Positions 53,217 to 62,333 of a DNA stretch of 64,000 bases are shown here, piece after piece. The DNA lies in contig JACKLP010000001.1 in NCBI GenBank assembly GCA_024235875.1, positions 372,001-436,000 on the forward strand, in the 5' to 3' direction. Both the position numbers and the translations under genes were made by a program. Positions within the stretch are counted from its first letter, which is position 1. Each line of letters opens with the position of its first letter. The notes under the pieces were generated by a model. The model saw only the letters and a program-made list of their open reading frames with translations. It was not told the origin of the DNA and did not search any database. This DNA comes from Burkholderiaceae bacterium (GTDB lineage Bacteria > Pseudomonadota > Gammaproteobacteria > Burkholderiales > Burkholderiaceae_E).

Positions 53217-53743
53217 TCCTGGTCCTGATGGGCGTGGCCGGCTCGGGCAAGAGTTCGGTCGCGGCCGCCCTGGTCGCGCTGACCGCCTGGCCGATGGCCG
53301 AAGGCGACGACTTCCACCCGGAAGGCAATCGTCTGAAGATGGCTCGCGGCGAACCACTCGACGACGAAGACCGCTGGCCCTGGCTGGATCGCATCGCTGC
53401 GGCGATCAGCGCCCATTCACCCGACGGTGGGCCCCTGGTGCTCACCTGCTCCGCACTCAAACGCGCGTATCGCGATCGGCTCGCCCGCGCCGCGCCCGAC
53501 GTCGTGTTCGTTCACCTGCACGGCTCGCGCGAGCGACTGGCGCAGCGCATCGGGTCGCGCCAGGGCCACTTCATGCCGCCGAGCTTGCTCGAGAGCCAGC
53601 TCGCGACCCTCGAGCCGCCCTCGCTCGACGAGATGGCAATCACGCGATCGATCGAGGCCTCGCCCACGCAGATCGCGCAAAGCGTCGTCGACTGGGTACG
53701 AGGGCGCGCCGCCGCGCCTGGCCCGCAAGCGGACTCTCGATAG
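53213..53743 (+). CDS. gntK: Gluconokinase
   Basis: A 176-aa P-loop kinase phosphorylating gluconate to 6-phosphogluconate. Walker A MGVAGSGKSS, EGDDFHPEGNRLKM, and LTCSALKRAYRDRLR-like LTCSALKRAYRDRLA are family hallmarks. The GTG start at 53213 overlaps the gnd stop as GTGA; length fits the family. With gnd it forms a two-step path from gluconate into the pentose phosphate pool. Confidence 0.94.
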   Translation: MILVLMGVAGSGKSSVAAALVALTAWPMAEGDDFHPEGNRLKMARGEPLDDEDRWPWLDRIAAAISAHSPDGGPLVLTCSALKRAYRDRLARAAPDVVFVHLHGSRERLAQRIGSRQGHFMPPSLLESQLATLEPPSLDEMAITRSIEASPTQIAQSVVDWVRGRAAAPGPQADSR

Positions 53744-53831
53744 CCGGCACGTGGACCACTGGCCGGGTCGGGCCGGGCTGGGCCGTGTCATGCCAAGTCG
53801 TGCCGTGCCCAGCAGGCATGGCACGCACCGC

Positions 53832-54059
53832 TCAGGGGCTGTCGTCTTCGAGCGAATCGCGGGTCGCGCGTTCGCCTGGCCGGTAGAGCGCGACGACGGC
53901 CAGCACCAGCGCGACGCCGATCCCCAGCACCAGGAACTGGAACAGCACGAAGTCGCGAACATGCAGGCTGCGGCTGCCCAGATACGCCAGCACAGCCACT
54001 ACCGCCACCAGCAAGACCCAGTAGACGGGTCGCCCGATGAATAATCGCTCGCGCCTCAT
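53832..54059 (-). CDS. Small two-helix membrane protein coupled to a TRAP permease
   Basis: A 75-aa protein not assigned to a named family. Two hydrophobic helices lie at about 12-29 (VYWVLLVAVVAVLAYLG) and 38-59 (VLFQFLVLGIGVALVLAVVAL), with a charged C terminus ending EDDSP. Its ATG overlaps the stop of the TAXI-type fused permease (ATGA), so it is made together with it. It may be an accessory subunit; sequence quality and tight coupling argue for a real gene. Confidence 0.68.
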   Translation of the reverse strand: MRRERLFIGRPVYWVLLVAVVAVLAYLGSRSLHVRDFVLFQFLVLGIGVALVLAVVALYRPGERATRDSLEDDSP

Positions 54060-56056
54060 GAGGCCTCCTTGGCGAGCGCACGCCCCCGAAGCATCATGAA
54101 GCCGGCGATCCCGGCGACACCGACCACGGCCAGGACATAGCCCGGGATTGCGCCGAGCACGACCGTGCGAACCGGCACCAGCGCCGCCAGCGAGCAAAGC
54201 CCCAGCACCACGCGCGTCGAGCCCGCCAGACGGCCGCGGTACCAGCCCTCGAGCGTGGCCGACAGGCCCCACAGGCCGGTCAGCGCCAGCAAGGTGGTCA
54301 GCACCGTATTCCACATCGGGCCCTCGAACAGAAGCGCCGGCGAGTAGACGAACACGAAGGGCACCAGGTACTTGGCCACGCCGATGCGCGCAGACTCCAC
54401 GGCCGTCTCCATTGGCCGTGAACCCGATATCGCGGCGGCCGCGAACGAGGCCAGCGCCACGGGCGGCGTGATCGTCGAGACGACGCCGAAGTAGAACGCA
54501 AACATGTGGGCCGCCATCGGGACGACCTTCAGTTGCACCAGCGAGGGCACGATCAGCGCGGCCACCGTGATGTACACCGCCGTGGTGGTCATGCCCATGC
54601 CCAGGATGATCGCGGCGACACCGGTCAGCACCAGCAGCGCGAACAGGTTGCCACCCGAGAGCTGGATCACCTGGTTGGTGAACTTCAGGCCGAGGCCCGA
54701 GACGAAGATGGAGCCGATGATGATCCCGGCGCAGGCGCAGGCGATCGTGACCGGCATGGCCGATCGGATCCCGGACTCGAGGGCGGCCAGCAGATCCACC
54801 GGGCTGAGTCGGGTCTCGCTGCGTACGAAGCTCAGCGCGATCAGCGACATGATGGCCCAGAACGCCGCCATCATCGGCGAATAGCCAATGCCCATCAGGG
54901 CCACCAGGACCACCAGCGTCAGCAACTGGTGCCAGCCTTTGCGCAGGACGTCGAGCGCGCGCGGCAGGCGCGAACGCTCGATCCGTTCGATACCGTCCTT
55001 GTCGGCCTCGATATCGACCATGAAGTACAGCGTGGCGAAGTAGAGGAAGGTGGGCAGCGCCGCCGCGACGACCACTTCGAAGTAGCCGACATGCAGGAAC
55101 TCGGCAATGATGAAGGCTGCCGCCCCCATGATCGGCGGGGTGATCTGCCCGCCCGACGATGCGCAGGCTTCCACCGCCCCGGCGAACTTGGCGCGGTAGC
55201 CCAGGCGCTTCATCAGCGGGATCGTGAACGAACCGGTGGTGACCACGTTGGCCACGGCCGAGCCCGAGACCGTGCCGAGAAACGCGCTGGCGACCACCGA
55301 CGCCTTCGCCGGCCCGCCCACCCGATGCCCGGTAAGCGCGATGGCCAGGTCGATGAACATCCGCCCGGCACCGGTGCGGATCAGGATGGCGCCAAAAATG
55401 ATGAACAGCACGATGTAGGTGGCCGCCACCGAGATCGGGATCCCGAAAATGCCCTCGGAGCGCAGGAACACGACATCGATGTATTTCTCGAACGAGGTCG
55501 GCGGCCCGTAGAGGAAGCCGAAGAAATGGTCGGAATACAGCGAGTGCGCGATGAAGAAGGCCGTGATCAGCACCATCGGGATACCAACCGCGCGCCGGGT
55601 CGCCTCGAGCACGATCAGGATCATCGCCGAGCCCATCCAGAGATCGGAGGTGATCAGGTCGCCTTCACGCGACGAGAATTCGGTGACGTCGTAGATGGTA
55701 TAGGCCTGGATCGCGATGCCCAGTCCGACCAGGAACAGGTCGAAGGCGAATCCGGCCCAGCCCGCCGCACCGACCGGCGCGTCTTGCCAGCGGCTGCGGC
55801 CCACCGGATTGAGAATGATCGAGAGCACGAACATCACCGTCAGGTGCGTCGCGCGAAAGGATCTCGACTCGGGCGTGCCGAAGACCGCCGTGAACAGGTG
55901 GAACAAGGCCAGCGACACCGACAGCGCCGCCACCACGATCGCGACCCAGCGCGCAAACCGATGATGTCGCCACTGCAACGCGCGCTCGATCGCGGCGTAG
56001 TCGCGCTCATCCTGGTAAAGGAGGCCTGCGTCGTCGGCCAGAGCTTCCTGGGTCAT
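54056..56056 (-). CDS. TRAP transporter fused permease (4TM-12TM), TAXI type
   Basis: A 666-aa fusion of small (DctQ) and large (DctM) TRAP membrane subunits. FLGTVSGSAVANVVTTGSF, ASSGGQITPPIMGAAAFI and GMGMTTTAVYITVAALIVP are typical of the TAXI permease branch. AGGAG sits 5 nt before the ATG. With the TAXI binding protein upstream it forms a sodium- or proton-driven uptake system; substrates in this group include glutamate and other organic acids, but none can be assigned here. Confidence 0.94.
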   Translation of the reverse strand: MTQEALADDAGLLYQDERDYAAIERALQWRHHRFARWVAIVVAALSVSLALFHLFTAVFGTPESRSFRATHLTVMFVLSIILNPVGRSRWQDAPVGAAGWAGFAFDLFLVGLGIAIQAYTIYDVTEFSSREGDLITSDLWMGSAMILIVLEATRRAVGIPMVLITAFFIAHSLYSDHFFGFLYGPPTSFEKYIDVVFLRSEGIFGIPISVAATYIVLFIIFGAILIRTGAGRMFIDLAIALTGHRVGGPAKASVVASAFLGTVSGSAVANVVTTGSFTIPLMKRLGYRAKFAGAVEACASSGGQITPPIMGAAAFIIAEFLHVGYFEVVVAAALPTFLYFATLYFMVDIEADKDGIERIERSRLPRALDVLRKGWHQLLTLVVLVALMGIGYSPMMAAFWAIMSLIALSFVRSETRLSPVDLLAALESGIRSAMPVTIACACAGIIIGSIFVSGLGLKFTNQVIQLSGGNLFALLVLTGVAAIILGMGMTTTAVYITVAALIVPSLVQLKVVPMAAHMFAFYFGVVSTITPPVALASFAAAAISGSRPMETAVESARIGVAKYLVPFVFVYSPALLFEGPMWNTVLTTLLALTGLWGLSATLEGWYRGRLAGSTRVVLGLCSLAALVPVRTVVLGAIPGYVLAVVGVAGIAGFMMLRGRALAKEAS

Positions 56057-56100
56057 CGAGACTCCTGATCGCCGTCACGAGGACCGGCGCGTCCGAACGA

Positions 56101-56121
56101 GGGGCCGGCATCGCCGGCCCC
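56101..56121. other. 9-bp perfect hairpin between TAXI binding protein and permease genes
   Basis: GGGGCCGGC and GCCGGCCCC form a perfect 9-bp stem with a 3-base loop in the 100-base gap between the two genes. No T tract follows on either strand. It may protect the binding-protein mRNA 3' end or partly end transcription, giving more binding protein than permease. Confidence 0.5.
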
Positions 56122-56156
56122 GTTGCAGCGTCGCCCCGCAGGCGACGGGTTCAGAC

Positions 56157-57128
56157 TTACTTGACGCCCTTCTCGTCGTAGAAGCGCTTTGCACCCGGAT
56201 GGACCGGCACCGCGGCGCCCAGCAAGGCGTTTTGCAGCTTGACGGAGTCCCAGACCTTCTTGACCTTGACCAGTTCGGCGTGGTTGTCCCACAGTGCCTT
56301 GGTGATCTGGTAGGCGACATCATCGGGGACGTCCTTGTTGATCACCATGATCGTCACCGCGCCGAGCGTCTCGACCTTCGCGTCACCCAGGCTCTTGTAC
56401 TGCGACTTGTCGAGCGTGACCCGGATGAAGCCGGGGTTCTCCTTCATGATGCCGTCGAGGATCGGCTTGTCCACACCGAGGAAGCGCACGCCGGGGTTGA
56501 ACTCGAGATCCAGCATCGAAGCCTGCGGAAAGCTGGTCAGCGCGCTGAAGGCGTCGATGTGGCCGTCCTTCATCAGCGAGACGGAATCGGTGTAGCCGAC
56601 ATGGTGGATCGTTCCACCGGCCTTCTTCACGTCGGCGACCGAAAAGCCGTACTTGCCCAGGATCATCTGCACGGCCGCATAGCCGGACCACTTCGCCTTG
56701 CCCGGGCTCAGGTTCTTGTCCTTCAGGTCGCCGTAGCTCTTGATCGAGGACTTGGCCGGCACGACCGTCTGTAGCGCCGCGGGATAGAGCGTGGCGAGGT
56801 GCCGGATGTTCGGGTTGGCCTTCTTGAAGACCGGCGCGTTGCCCTTGAAACCGTCGTAGGCGGTGTGGCCGTAGGTCCAGCCGATCTCGGCTTCCTTCTT
56901 GTTCACGTCGAGCACGTTGCCCACGCCGCCGCCGGGGCCGTTCGAGACCGCGAGCCCCTTGATGCCGCCGAAGATCTCGGCCATCTTGGCGCCGAGCGGA
57001 TACCAGCTGCCGCCCGAGGGGCCCGATGCGATCCGGATGAAGGTATCGGCCGACGCGCTGCTTCCCATGAGGCCGGCGATTGCCGCGGCCAGGAGTGGCT
57101 TGGCGAGCTTGGATGCGAACTTCGTCAT
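56157..57128 (-). CDS. TAXI-family TRAP solute-binding protein
   Basis: A 323-aa periplasmic protein with a cleavable signal peptide (cut after SSASA, near residue 27) and the TAXI opening FIRIASGPSGGSWYPLGAKM, followed by VSNGPGGGVGNVLDVNKKEA. It delivers substrate to the fused permease downstream. GGAG lies about 8 nt before the ATG. The substrate is unknown. Confidence 0.94.
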   Translation of the reverse strand: MTKFASKLAKPLLAAAIAGLMGSSASADTFIRIASGPSGGSWYPLGAKMAEIFGGIKGLAVSNGPGGGVGNVLDVNKKEAEIGWTYGHTAYDGFKGNAPVFKKANPNIRHLATLYPAALQTVVPAKSSIKSYGDLKDKNLSPGKAKWSGYAAVQMILGKYGFSVADVKKAGGTIHHVGYTDSVSLMKDGHIDAFSALTSFPQASMLDLEFNPGVRFLGVDKPILDGIMKENPGFIRVTLDKSQYKSLGDAKVETLGAVTIMVINKDVPDDVAYQITKALWDNHAELVKVKKVWDSVKLQNALLGAAVPVHPGAKRFYDEKGVK

Positions 57129-57313
57129 TGATTGTCTCCGTTGTAGTCGATCGATTGTCCCGGCCCACCAGGGGTGGCGCACCGAATACCCGGAAATCTA
57201 GCGCAATAATCGGACAGGTGCATCCGGGCAAACCGGAGCGTCGAGCGGCCGGGGATGAAAAACCCGGCCGAAACACACGACCCCAATGAAATGGTTCGCA
57301 ATGCGAACGGGCA

Positions 57314-58672
57314 TCAACCCATCGTGCGCGGCAACCACAGGATGATGTCCGGGAAGGCCATCAGCACCGCCACCGTCACCACGTCGGCGATGAAGAACGG
57401 ACCGATCCCCCGGAACACATCCTGCAAGGGCACGGCGAGCGAGCGCCCCCTGTCGTCGACGAGCTCGCGGGTGACACCGGCCACGACGAAGCAGTTCATG
57501 CCGATCGGGGGCGTGATCAGGCAGATCTCGGCCATCTTGACCACGATGATCCCGAACCAGACCGAGTCGTAGCCCAGCGCCATGACCGCCGGATACACGA
57601 CCGGCAGCGTCAGGATCAACATCCCGATCGCGTCCATGAACATCCCGAGCACCGCATAGGCGAGCAGGATGCAGATCATGATCACCATCGGTGGCAGCTG
57701 GAGCGTGGTGACCCACTCGGCGAAGGCCGACGGCAGGCCCGCGAAGCCCAGGAAACGCACGAACAGGAACACGCCCCAGATCAGCGTGAAGATCATCGCG
57801 GTGAGCTTGGCGGTCTCGACGATCGCCTCGGTGAGGCGGCCGCGCATCTCGCTGACGGCGCGCTCCCGAATGGCGCGATAGACATAGAAGCCGAACACGA
57901 CCGAGGCGCCCAGCGCGCCGGCTTCGGTCGGCGTCGCCGTGCCGGTGTACATGGCGCCGAAGATCACGATCACGACGATGAAGATCGGCGCCGTTCCCGG
58001 CAGGCTGGCAAATCGCTGCCTCCAGGTGAAGCCGCCGATGGGCCGTCCGAGCGACGGCTTCCACATGCACATCCCGATGATCAGGGCCACATAGATCAGC
58101 GCCGACACCAGGCCGGGCAGGAAACCGGCCAGCAAGAGCGCGCCGACCGACTCTTCGACGATGATCGCGTACACGACCAGGATCGCCGATGGCGGGATCA
58201 GCGAGGCGAGCGTGCCCCCCGCCGCCACCACGCCCGCGGCCAGCTTGCGGTCGTAGCCGTTCTTGAGCATGTCGGGAATCGCGACCCGGGAGAACACCGC
58301 GGCCGTGGCCGTGGACGCCCCCGAGACCGCCGCGAAGCCCGCGGTCGCGAACACCGTCGAGACGGCCAGCCCGCCCGGCACCCAGCCGAACCATCGACGC
58401 GCCGCCTCGAACAGCCGCGACGTCAGGCCCGCATAGAAGGCCAGGTAGCCGATGAGGATGAACAGCGGCAGCACCGACAGCGGGTAGGTGACGCTCTTGG
58501 AATGCGGGATCGTGCCCGAGATCGCCGCCGCCACATCGAAGTTCTTGAGCGCGAGGATGCCCAGGAAACCCGTCACGGCCGCCGCCACGAACACCCGCAC
58601 CCCGATCAGAACCAGCACGATCAGCAGCAGGACACCGGCGATGCCGATCTCGAAATCGGTCAGGTTCATCAT
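57314..58672 (-). CDS. TRAP transporter large permease (DctM-like)
   Basis: A 452-aa protein with about 12 helices. SGASTATAAVFSRVAIPDM, AAGGTLASLIPPSAILVVY, TATPTEAGALGA and EICLITPPIGMNCFVV are the DctM hallmarks. Its first ATG (58672) overlaps the DctQ stop as ATGA; a second ATG follows directly. Third gene of a DctP-DctQ-DctM uptake system. Confidence 0.95.
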   Translation of the reverse strand: MMNLTDFEIGIAGVLLLIVLVLIGVRVFVAAAVTGFLGILALKNFDVAAAISGTIPHSKSVTYPLSVLPLFILIGYLAFYAGLTSRLFEAARRWFGWVPGGLAVSTVFATAGFAAVSGASTATAAVFSRVAIPDMLKNGYDRKLAAGVVAAGGTLASLIPPSAILVVYAIIVEESVGALLLAGFLPGLVSALIYVALIIGMCMWKPSLGRPIGGFTWRQRFASLPGTAPIFIVVIVIFGAMYTGTATPTEAGALGASVVFGFYVYRAIRERAVSEMRGRLTEAIVETAKLTAMIFTLIWGVFLFVRFLGFAGLPSAFAEWVTTLQLPPMVIMICILLAYAVLGMFMDAIGMLILTLPVVYPAVMALGYDSVWFGIIVVKMAEICLITPPIGMNCFVVAGVTRELVDDRGRSLAVPLQDVFRGIGPFFIADVVTVAVLMAFPDIILWLPRTMG

Positions 58673-59268
58673 TCGTGCGCCCCTTCGATCTCCGCCTCGG
58701 CCAGTTCTTCGACCGACTTCAACGTGGGTACCGCCACCGGCGTCGCCTGGGGGCTGACAATGAGCCTGAGATAGCCCAGCAACTGGATGATCAGGCGCAA
58801 CATCAGTACCGACAAGGACACCGGGACCGCGAGCTTCGCGGGCCAGGTCGGCAGTTCGATGTCGATCGTGCTGTCGCCGATGTCGAACGCGCGCTCGAAG
58901 TGCTGGTACGAGTACGGAATCAGGATGCCCACGATCGCGATCGCCACGACCGTGCCGACCAGCTCGGCAACCCACAGCGCCCGGCCGTGCAGGCGTGCCA
59001 CGAACATGTCCATGCGCACATGCCCGCCATCGCGCTGCACATACGCGATACCGAAGATCGCAAACCCGATCATCGTCAGTTCGACGATGTCTATGTAGCC
59101 GAACATGGGCGCTCTGAAGACGCCGCGCAACACGATCTGCGCGAGTCCGAGAAACATCAGCGCGAACACCAACATGCCGCCGATCAGGTTCATCAACCAC
59201 TCGATCGGCTTGAGCAGGCGATCCAGCCGCTCCAGCAGATGGCCGAACGGATCCATTCGATCTTGCAT
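58669..59268 (-). CDS. TRAP transporter small permease (DctQ-like)
   Basis: A 199-aa protein with four transmembrane helices. The DctQ signature is seen as FGYIDIVELTMIGFAIFGIA followed by GGHVRMDMF. The ATG at 59268 has GGGAGGG about 8 nt upstream. It stabilises the large subunit in TRAP transporters and is coupled to it by ATGA. Confidence 0.92.
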   Translation of the reverse strand: MQDRMDPFGHLLERLDRLLKPIEWLMNLIGGMLVFALMFLGLAQIVLRGVFRAPMFGYIDIVELTMIGFAIFGIAYVQRDGGHVRMDMFVARLHGRALWVAELVGTVVAIAIVGILIPYSYQHFERAFDIGDSTIDIELPTWPAKLAVPVSLSVLMLRLIIQLLGYLRLIVSPQATPVAVPTLKSVEELAEAEIEGAHE

Positions 59269-59412
59269 CAGACAGCCCTCCCCCGGGCCATGGCGAAGTG
59301 CGCCGGGCGCCGCAGTCGCGGGCCCACATCGCACCTTGGCATCGTGCGCAAACGCGGCACCGCCTGCGACGGGCTCTTACCGGCTCGCCACAGGCGGTGT
59401 TTCAGGCCTTGG

Positions 59413-60456
59413 TCATTCGTACTTCTGGCCGACCGCGGCGAACATCGACTTGATCAGTCCCGCGGCATCGAACTTGCCCTGGTGCTCCTTGATCCACTGG
59501 TCGATCACCGGCTTGCCGGCAACCTTGCGGAACTCGTCGAGCTGGGCCTGGGTGTAGACGACCTTCTTCAGCTTCTTCTCGAGCATCGGCAGGTTCTTCT
59601 TGTCGATGTTGATATAGGCCTGGATCTGCGTCTTGGCGACATCGTCGCGGATGTCGTCGAGCAGCTTCTGGTACTGCTTGGGCAGCTTCTTGTAGGCGCT
59701 CAACGAGAACAGCAACGGGCACTCCGAGGTGCCGGGGGAGAGATTGGAGGTGAACCAGTCGGTCACCTCGTGGATCTTGTAGGCGACGTGGGCATAGCTG
59801 AACGGGAACGAGGCCGCGTCCATGGTGCCTTGCTGCACGCCGGTATAGACCTCGGTCGCGGTCGAGCTGGCCGGGGTCGCGCCCATGATCTTCATGGCGT
59901 CGCCCAGACCACCGCCGGCGCGGATGGTCTTGCCCTTCCAGTCGGAGAGCTTCATCGGCGGCTCGCCGCGTCCCAGGATCTCGTACTGCGGCAAGTAGGT
60001 CGACATGTAGGCCATGGCGTTCCACTTGGCCAGCTCCTTCTTGATGGCGGGGTGGGTGTAGACCGCATCGCGCATCTTGCGGTTGTTCTCCCAGCTGTCC
60101 ATCGGCAGGAAGGGCATGGTCAGCGCCATCAGCGCCGGATTCTTCTTGGGGTGATAGAAGGCACACATGTGCGCGGCCTCGAAAGCCCCGACCGAGAGAC
60201 CGTCGAGGTTCTCGCGCGACTTGGACAGCGCGCCGCCGTAGTGGATCGTGACCGTGAACTTGCCGCCGGTCTTCTGGCTGACCAGTTCGGCCATGCGCTC
60301 GGCGCCGGCGGTGAAGGCGCGCTTCTTGCCCCAGGTGGACATGTTCCACTTGACGGCGGGTCCGTCGACCTCGGCGGCGAAGGCCGAGCCGGCCACCATG
60401 GCTGCGGCGGCAGCCGCCATCGCGGCGAGTCGGAAAGTCGTGATGCGTCCGGACAT
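59413..60456 (-). CDS. TRAP transporter solute-binding protein (DctP-like)
   Basis: A 347-aa periplasmic protein with Ala-rich signal peptide (cut near AFAA, residue 27). The DctP fold shows in VKWNMSTWGKKRAFTAGAER, the central KGKTIRAGGGLGDAMKIMG with the substrate-carboxylate Arg, and GVQQGTMDAASFPFSYA. AGGAG sits upstream of the ATG at 60456. First gene of the dctPQM unit, divergent from a response regulator. The substrate is probably an organic acid. Confidence 0.93.
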   Translation of the reverse strand: MSGRITTFRLAAMAAAAAAMVAGSAFAAEVDGPAVKWNMSTWGKKRAFTAGAERMAELVSQKTGGKFTVTIHYGGALSKSRENLDGLSVGAFEAAHMCAFYHPKKNPALMALTMPFLPMDSWENNRKMRDAVYTHPAIKKELAKWNAMAYMSTYLPQYEILGRGEPPMKLSDWKGKTIRAGGGLGDAMKIMGATPASSTATEVYTGVQQGTMDAASFPFSYAHVAYKIHEVTDWFTSNLSPGTSECPLLFSLSAYKKLPKQYQKLLDDIRDDVAKTQIQAYINIDKKNLPMLEKKLKKVVYTQAQLDEFRKVAGKPVIDQWIKEHQGKFDAAGLIKSMFAAVGQKYE

Positions 60457-60684
60457 GGCTGTCTCCTCTTGTCTATTCAGTAAAGACCGAAGATTACCGC
60501 ATCTGGTCGAGCCGCCCGGTGCGCAGGCGCCGCCGCCCCCGGCGAATCGCGACATCCGCGATTCGCCGTTCGTCGCGGTCGTTCGGCCCGTACCGAGGTT
60601 CATCGGCCATCGGTCTGACTTTACAGTGCGGCGATCTTTCCCGTAGCGTTGCCAAGAAACGACTCGAGAACAAAGGGGGAGCCC

Positions 60685-61401
60685 ATGGGCCAACAAGCCT
60701 TCCAGGCGCGCACGGCAAGCGAAGCCGGCGCCCATTCCGCAGGACACCGCTTCCTGGTGGTCGACGATCACCCGATGGTCCGGGAGGCCATTCTCCAGAC
60801 TGTGGATTCGCTCGAACCGGGTAGCTCGGCCGAGCTTGCCACCAGTTTCGGGGAGTCGATGAAACGACTCGACCACGACTCGCACTACGACTATGTCGTG
60901 CTCGACCTGAACCTGCCCGATTCCCGCGGCCACGAATCTCTGGCGGCGCTCAAGCGGGTTCACCCGGAACTGCCGGTGATCGTGCTATCGGCCAGCACCG
61001 AGCGCGACCTGATCCTCCAGTGCCTGGATACCGGCGCGCTCGGCTACATCCCCAAGACCTTGCATGCCGACGTGATCAAGCATGCATTGCGTCTGATTGT
61101 TGCCGGCCATGTCTATGTGCCCCAGGAAGTCGTATCGACCCGCCGGCTGCCCGCCACCGACCTGCGCCCCCGCGCGCCCGTCGATGGCGACCCGCGCCGA
61201 CTCGGCCTGACCGAGCGTCAGATCGATGTGCTGCGCCTGATCCTGAAGGGCTACCCCAACAAGCTGATCTGCCGCGACCTCGACCTCGCCGAGGGCACGG
61301 TCAAGGTGCACGTCAGCGCGGTCTTGCGTGCCCTGGGCGTTCGAACCCGCACGCAGGCGGTGATCGCGGCGCGCGAGCTGGGGCTGCGGATCGATCACTG
61401 A
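60685..61401 (+). CDS. LuxR-type response regulator, orphan
   Basis: A 238-aa regulator with a receiver (FLVVDDHPMVRE, phospho-Asp in YVVLDLNLPDSRG, Lys in GYIPK) and a LuxR DNA-binding domain (LTERQIDVLRLILKGYPNKL, then LAEGTVKVHVSAVLRALG). No kinase is adjacent. The ATG at 60685 has GGGGGAG at good spacing; a TTG 36 bases upstream is the alternative. TTTACA (60620-60625) and TAGCGT (60644-60649), 18 bases apart, are a weak promoter candidate. Divergent from dctP, it might control that transporter. Confidence 0.92.
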   Translation: MGQQAFQARTASEAGAHSAGHRFLVVDDHPMVREAILQTVDSLEPGSSAELATSFGESMKRLDHDSHYDYVVLDLNLPDSRGHESLAALKRVHPELPVIVLSASTERDLILQCLDTGALGYIPKTLHADVIKHALRLIVAGHVYVPQEVVSTRRLPATDLRPRAPVDGDPRRLGLTERQIDVLRLILKGYPNKLICRDLDLAEGTVKVHVSAVLRALGVRTRTQAVIAARELGLRIDH

Positions 61402-61405
61402 CCGA

Positions 61406-61445
61406 GGGCGGCTTCGCCGACGGCTCGCCAAGGGCGAAGCCGCCC
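61406..61445. terminator. 13-bp inverted repeat, putative bidirectional terminator
   Basis: GGGCGGCTTCGCC (61406-61418) and GGCGAAGCCGCCC (61433-61445) are perfect complements around a 14-base loop, placed between the convergent response-regulator and tupA-like stop codons. No T tract follows, so termination efficiency is uncertain. Confidence 0.55.
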
Positions 61446-61452
61446 CGCCGGT

Positions 61453-62322
61453 TCAGCGCTTCTTCGCGTTCGGGAAGAACAATTGCTGGCCGCCGATCTT
61501 GTAGGCCGCAATGGCCGCCTGCCCCTTGGGCGAGACCACCCAGTCGGAGAAGGCCTGCGCGAGATCGACCTTCACGTGCGGGTGCTTCTTGGGGTTGACC
61601 ACGATCACGCCGTACTGGTTGAACAGCTTCGGATCGCCTTCGACCAGGATCTTCAGGTCGCCGCGGTTCGAGAAGTTCAGCCAGGTGGCACGATCGGTGA
61701 GCGTGTAGGCATTCTTGGCCGAGGCGATGTTCAGCGTCGGCCCCATGCCCGAGCCACTCTCCTCGTACCAGCTTCCCTTGCCGCCTTTCGGATCGACCCC
61801 GGCCGCCTTCCAGAACCGCAGCTCGGCCGCGTGCGTGCCGCTGCGATCCCCTCGCGAGACGAACAGCCCCTTCTTGGTGGAGATCTTCTGCAGCGCGGCC
61901 ATCACGGCCTTGCCCCCGCCGATCCCGGCCGGATCCGACTTGGGACCGACGATCACGAAGTCGTTGTACATGACCTCGCGGCGCTCGAGCCCGTAGCCCT
62001 CGGCGACGAACTTCTCCTCGGCCACCTTGTTGTGGACGAACAGGATGTCGGCATCGCCCTTGCGCGCGGTGGCCAGCGCCTGCCCGGTCCCCTGGGCCAC
62101 GACCCGGACCTGGATGCCGGTCTGGGACGTGAACTGGGGCAGCAGCTGCTTGAACAGCCCCGATTGCTCGGTCGACGTGGTCGACGCCATCACGATGAAC
62201 TTGTCGGCCGCGACGGCCGATTGCATCGGTGCCGCGAGCACGGCAGCCAGGCCGGCGCCGATGATCGCGCGCCGTACCGAGCGAGTGGCACGGGTGTCGG
62301 GTAAAGCGGTGTTCTTGGCCAA
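61453..62322 (-). CDS. tupA: Tungstate ABC transporter binding protein (TupA-like), TTG start
   Basis: A 289-aa periplasmic protein with signal peptide (cut after SAVAA, near residue 38). The oxyanion motif VMASTTSTEQSGL and RGDRSGTHAAELRFWKAAG match TupA, which binds tungstate with very high affinity; molybdate-type proteins differ there. No ATG fits: the start is TTG at 62322 with GAGGAG 7 nt upstream. Last gene of tupB-tupC-tupA. Confidence 0.9.
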   Translation of the reverse strand: MAKNTALPDTRATRSVRRAIIGAGLAAVLAAPMQSAVAADKFIVMASTTSTEQSGLFKQLLPQFTSQTGIQVRVVAQGTGQALATARKGDADILFVHNKVAEEKFVAEGYGLERREVMYNDFVIVGPKSDPAGIGGGKAVMAALQKISTKKGLFVSRGDRSGTHAAELRFWKAAGVDPKGGKGSWYEESGSGMGPTLNIASAKNAYTLTDRATWLNFSNRGDLKILVEGDPKLFNQYGVIVVNPKKHPHVKVDLAQAFSDWVVSPKGQAAIAAYKIGGQQLFFPNAKKR

Positions 62323-62333
62323 GGGGCTTCTCC

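Noticed and set aside
58675..60483. A 602-residue plus-strand frame opposite the dctQ and dctP genes
   Set aside because: Both genes on the minus strand have good ribosome sites, motifs and coupling; the antisense frame has none.
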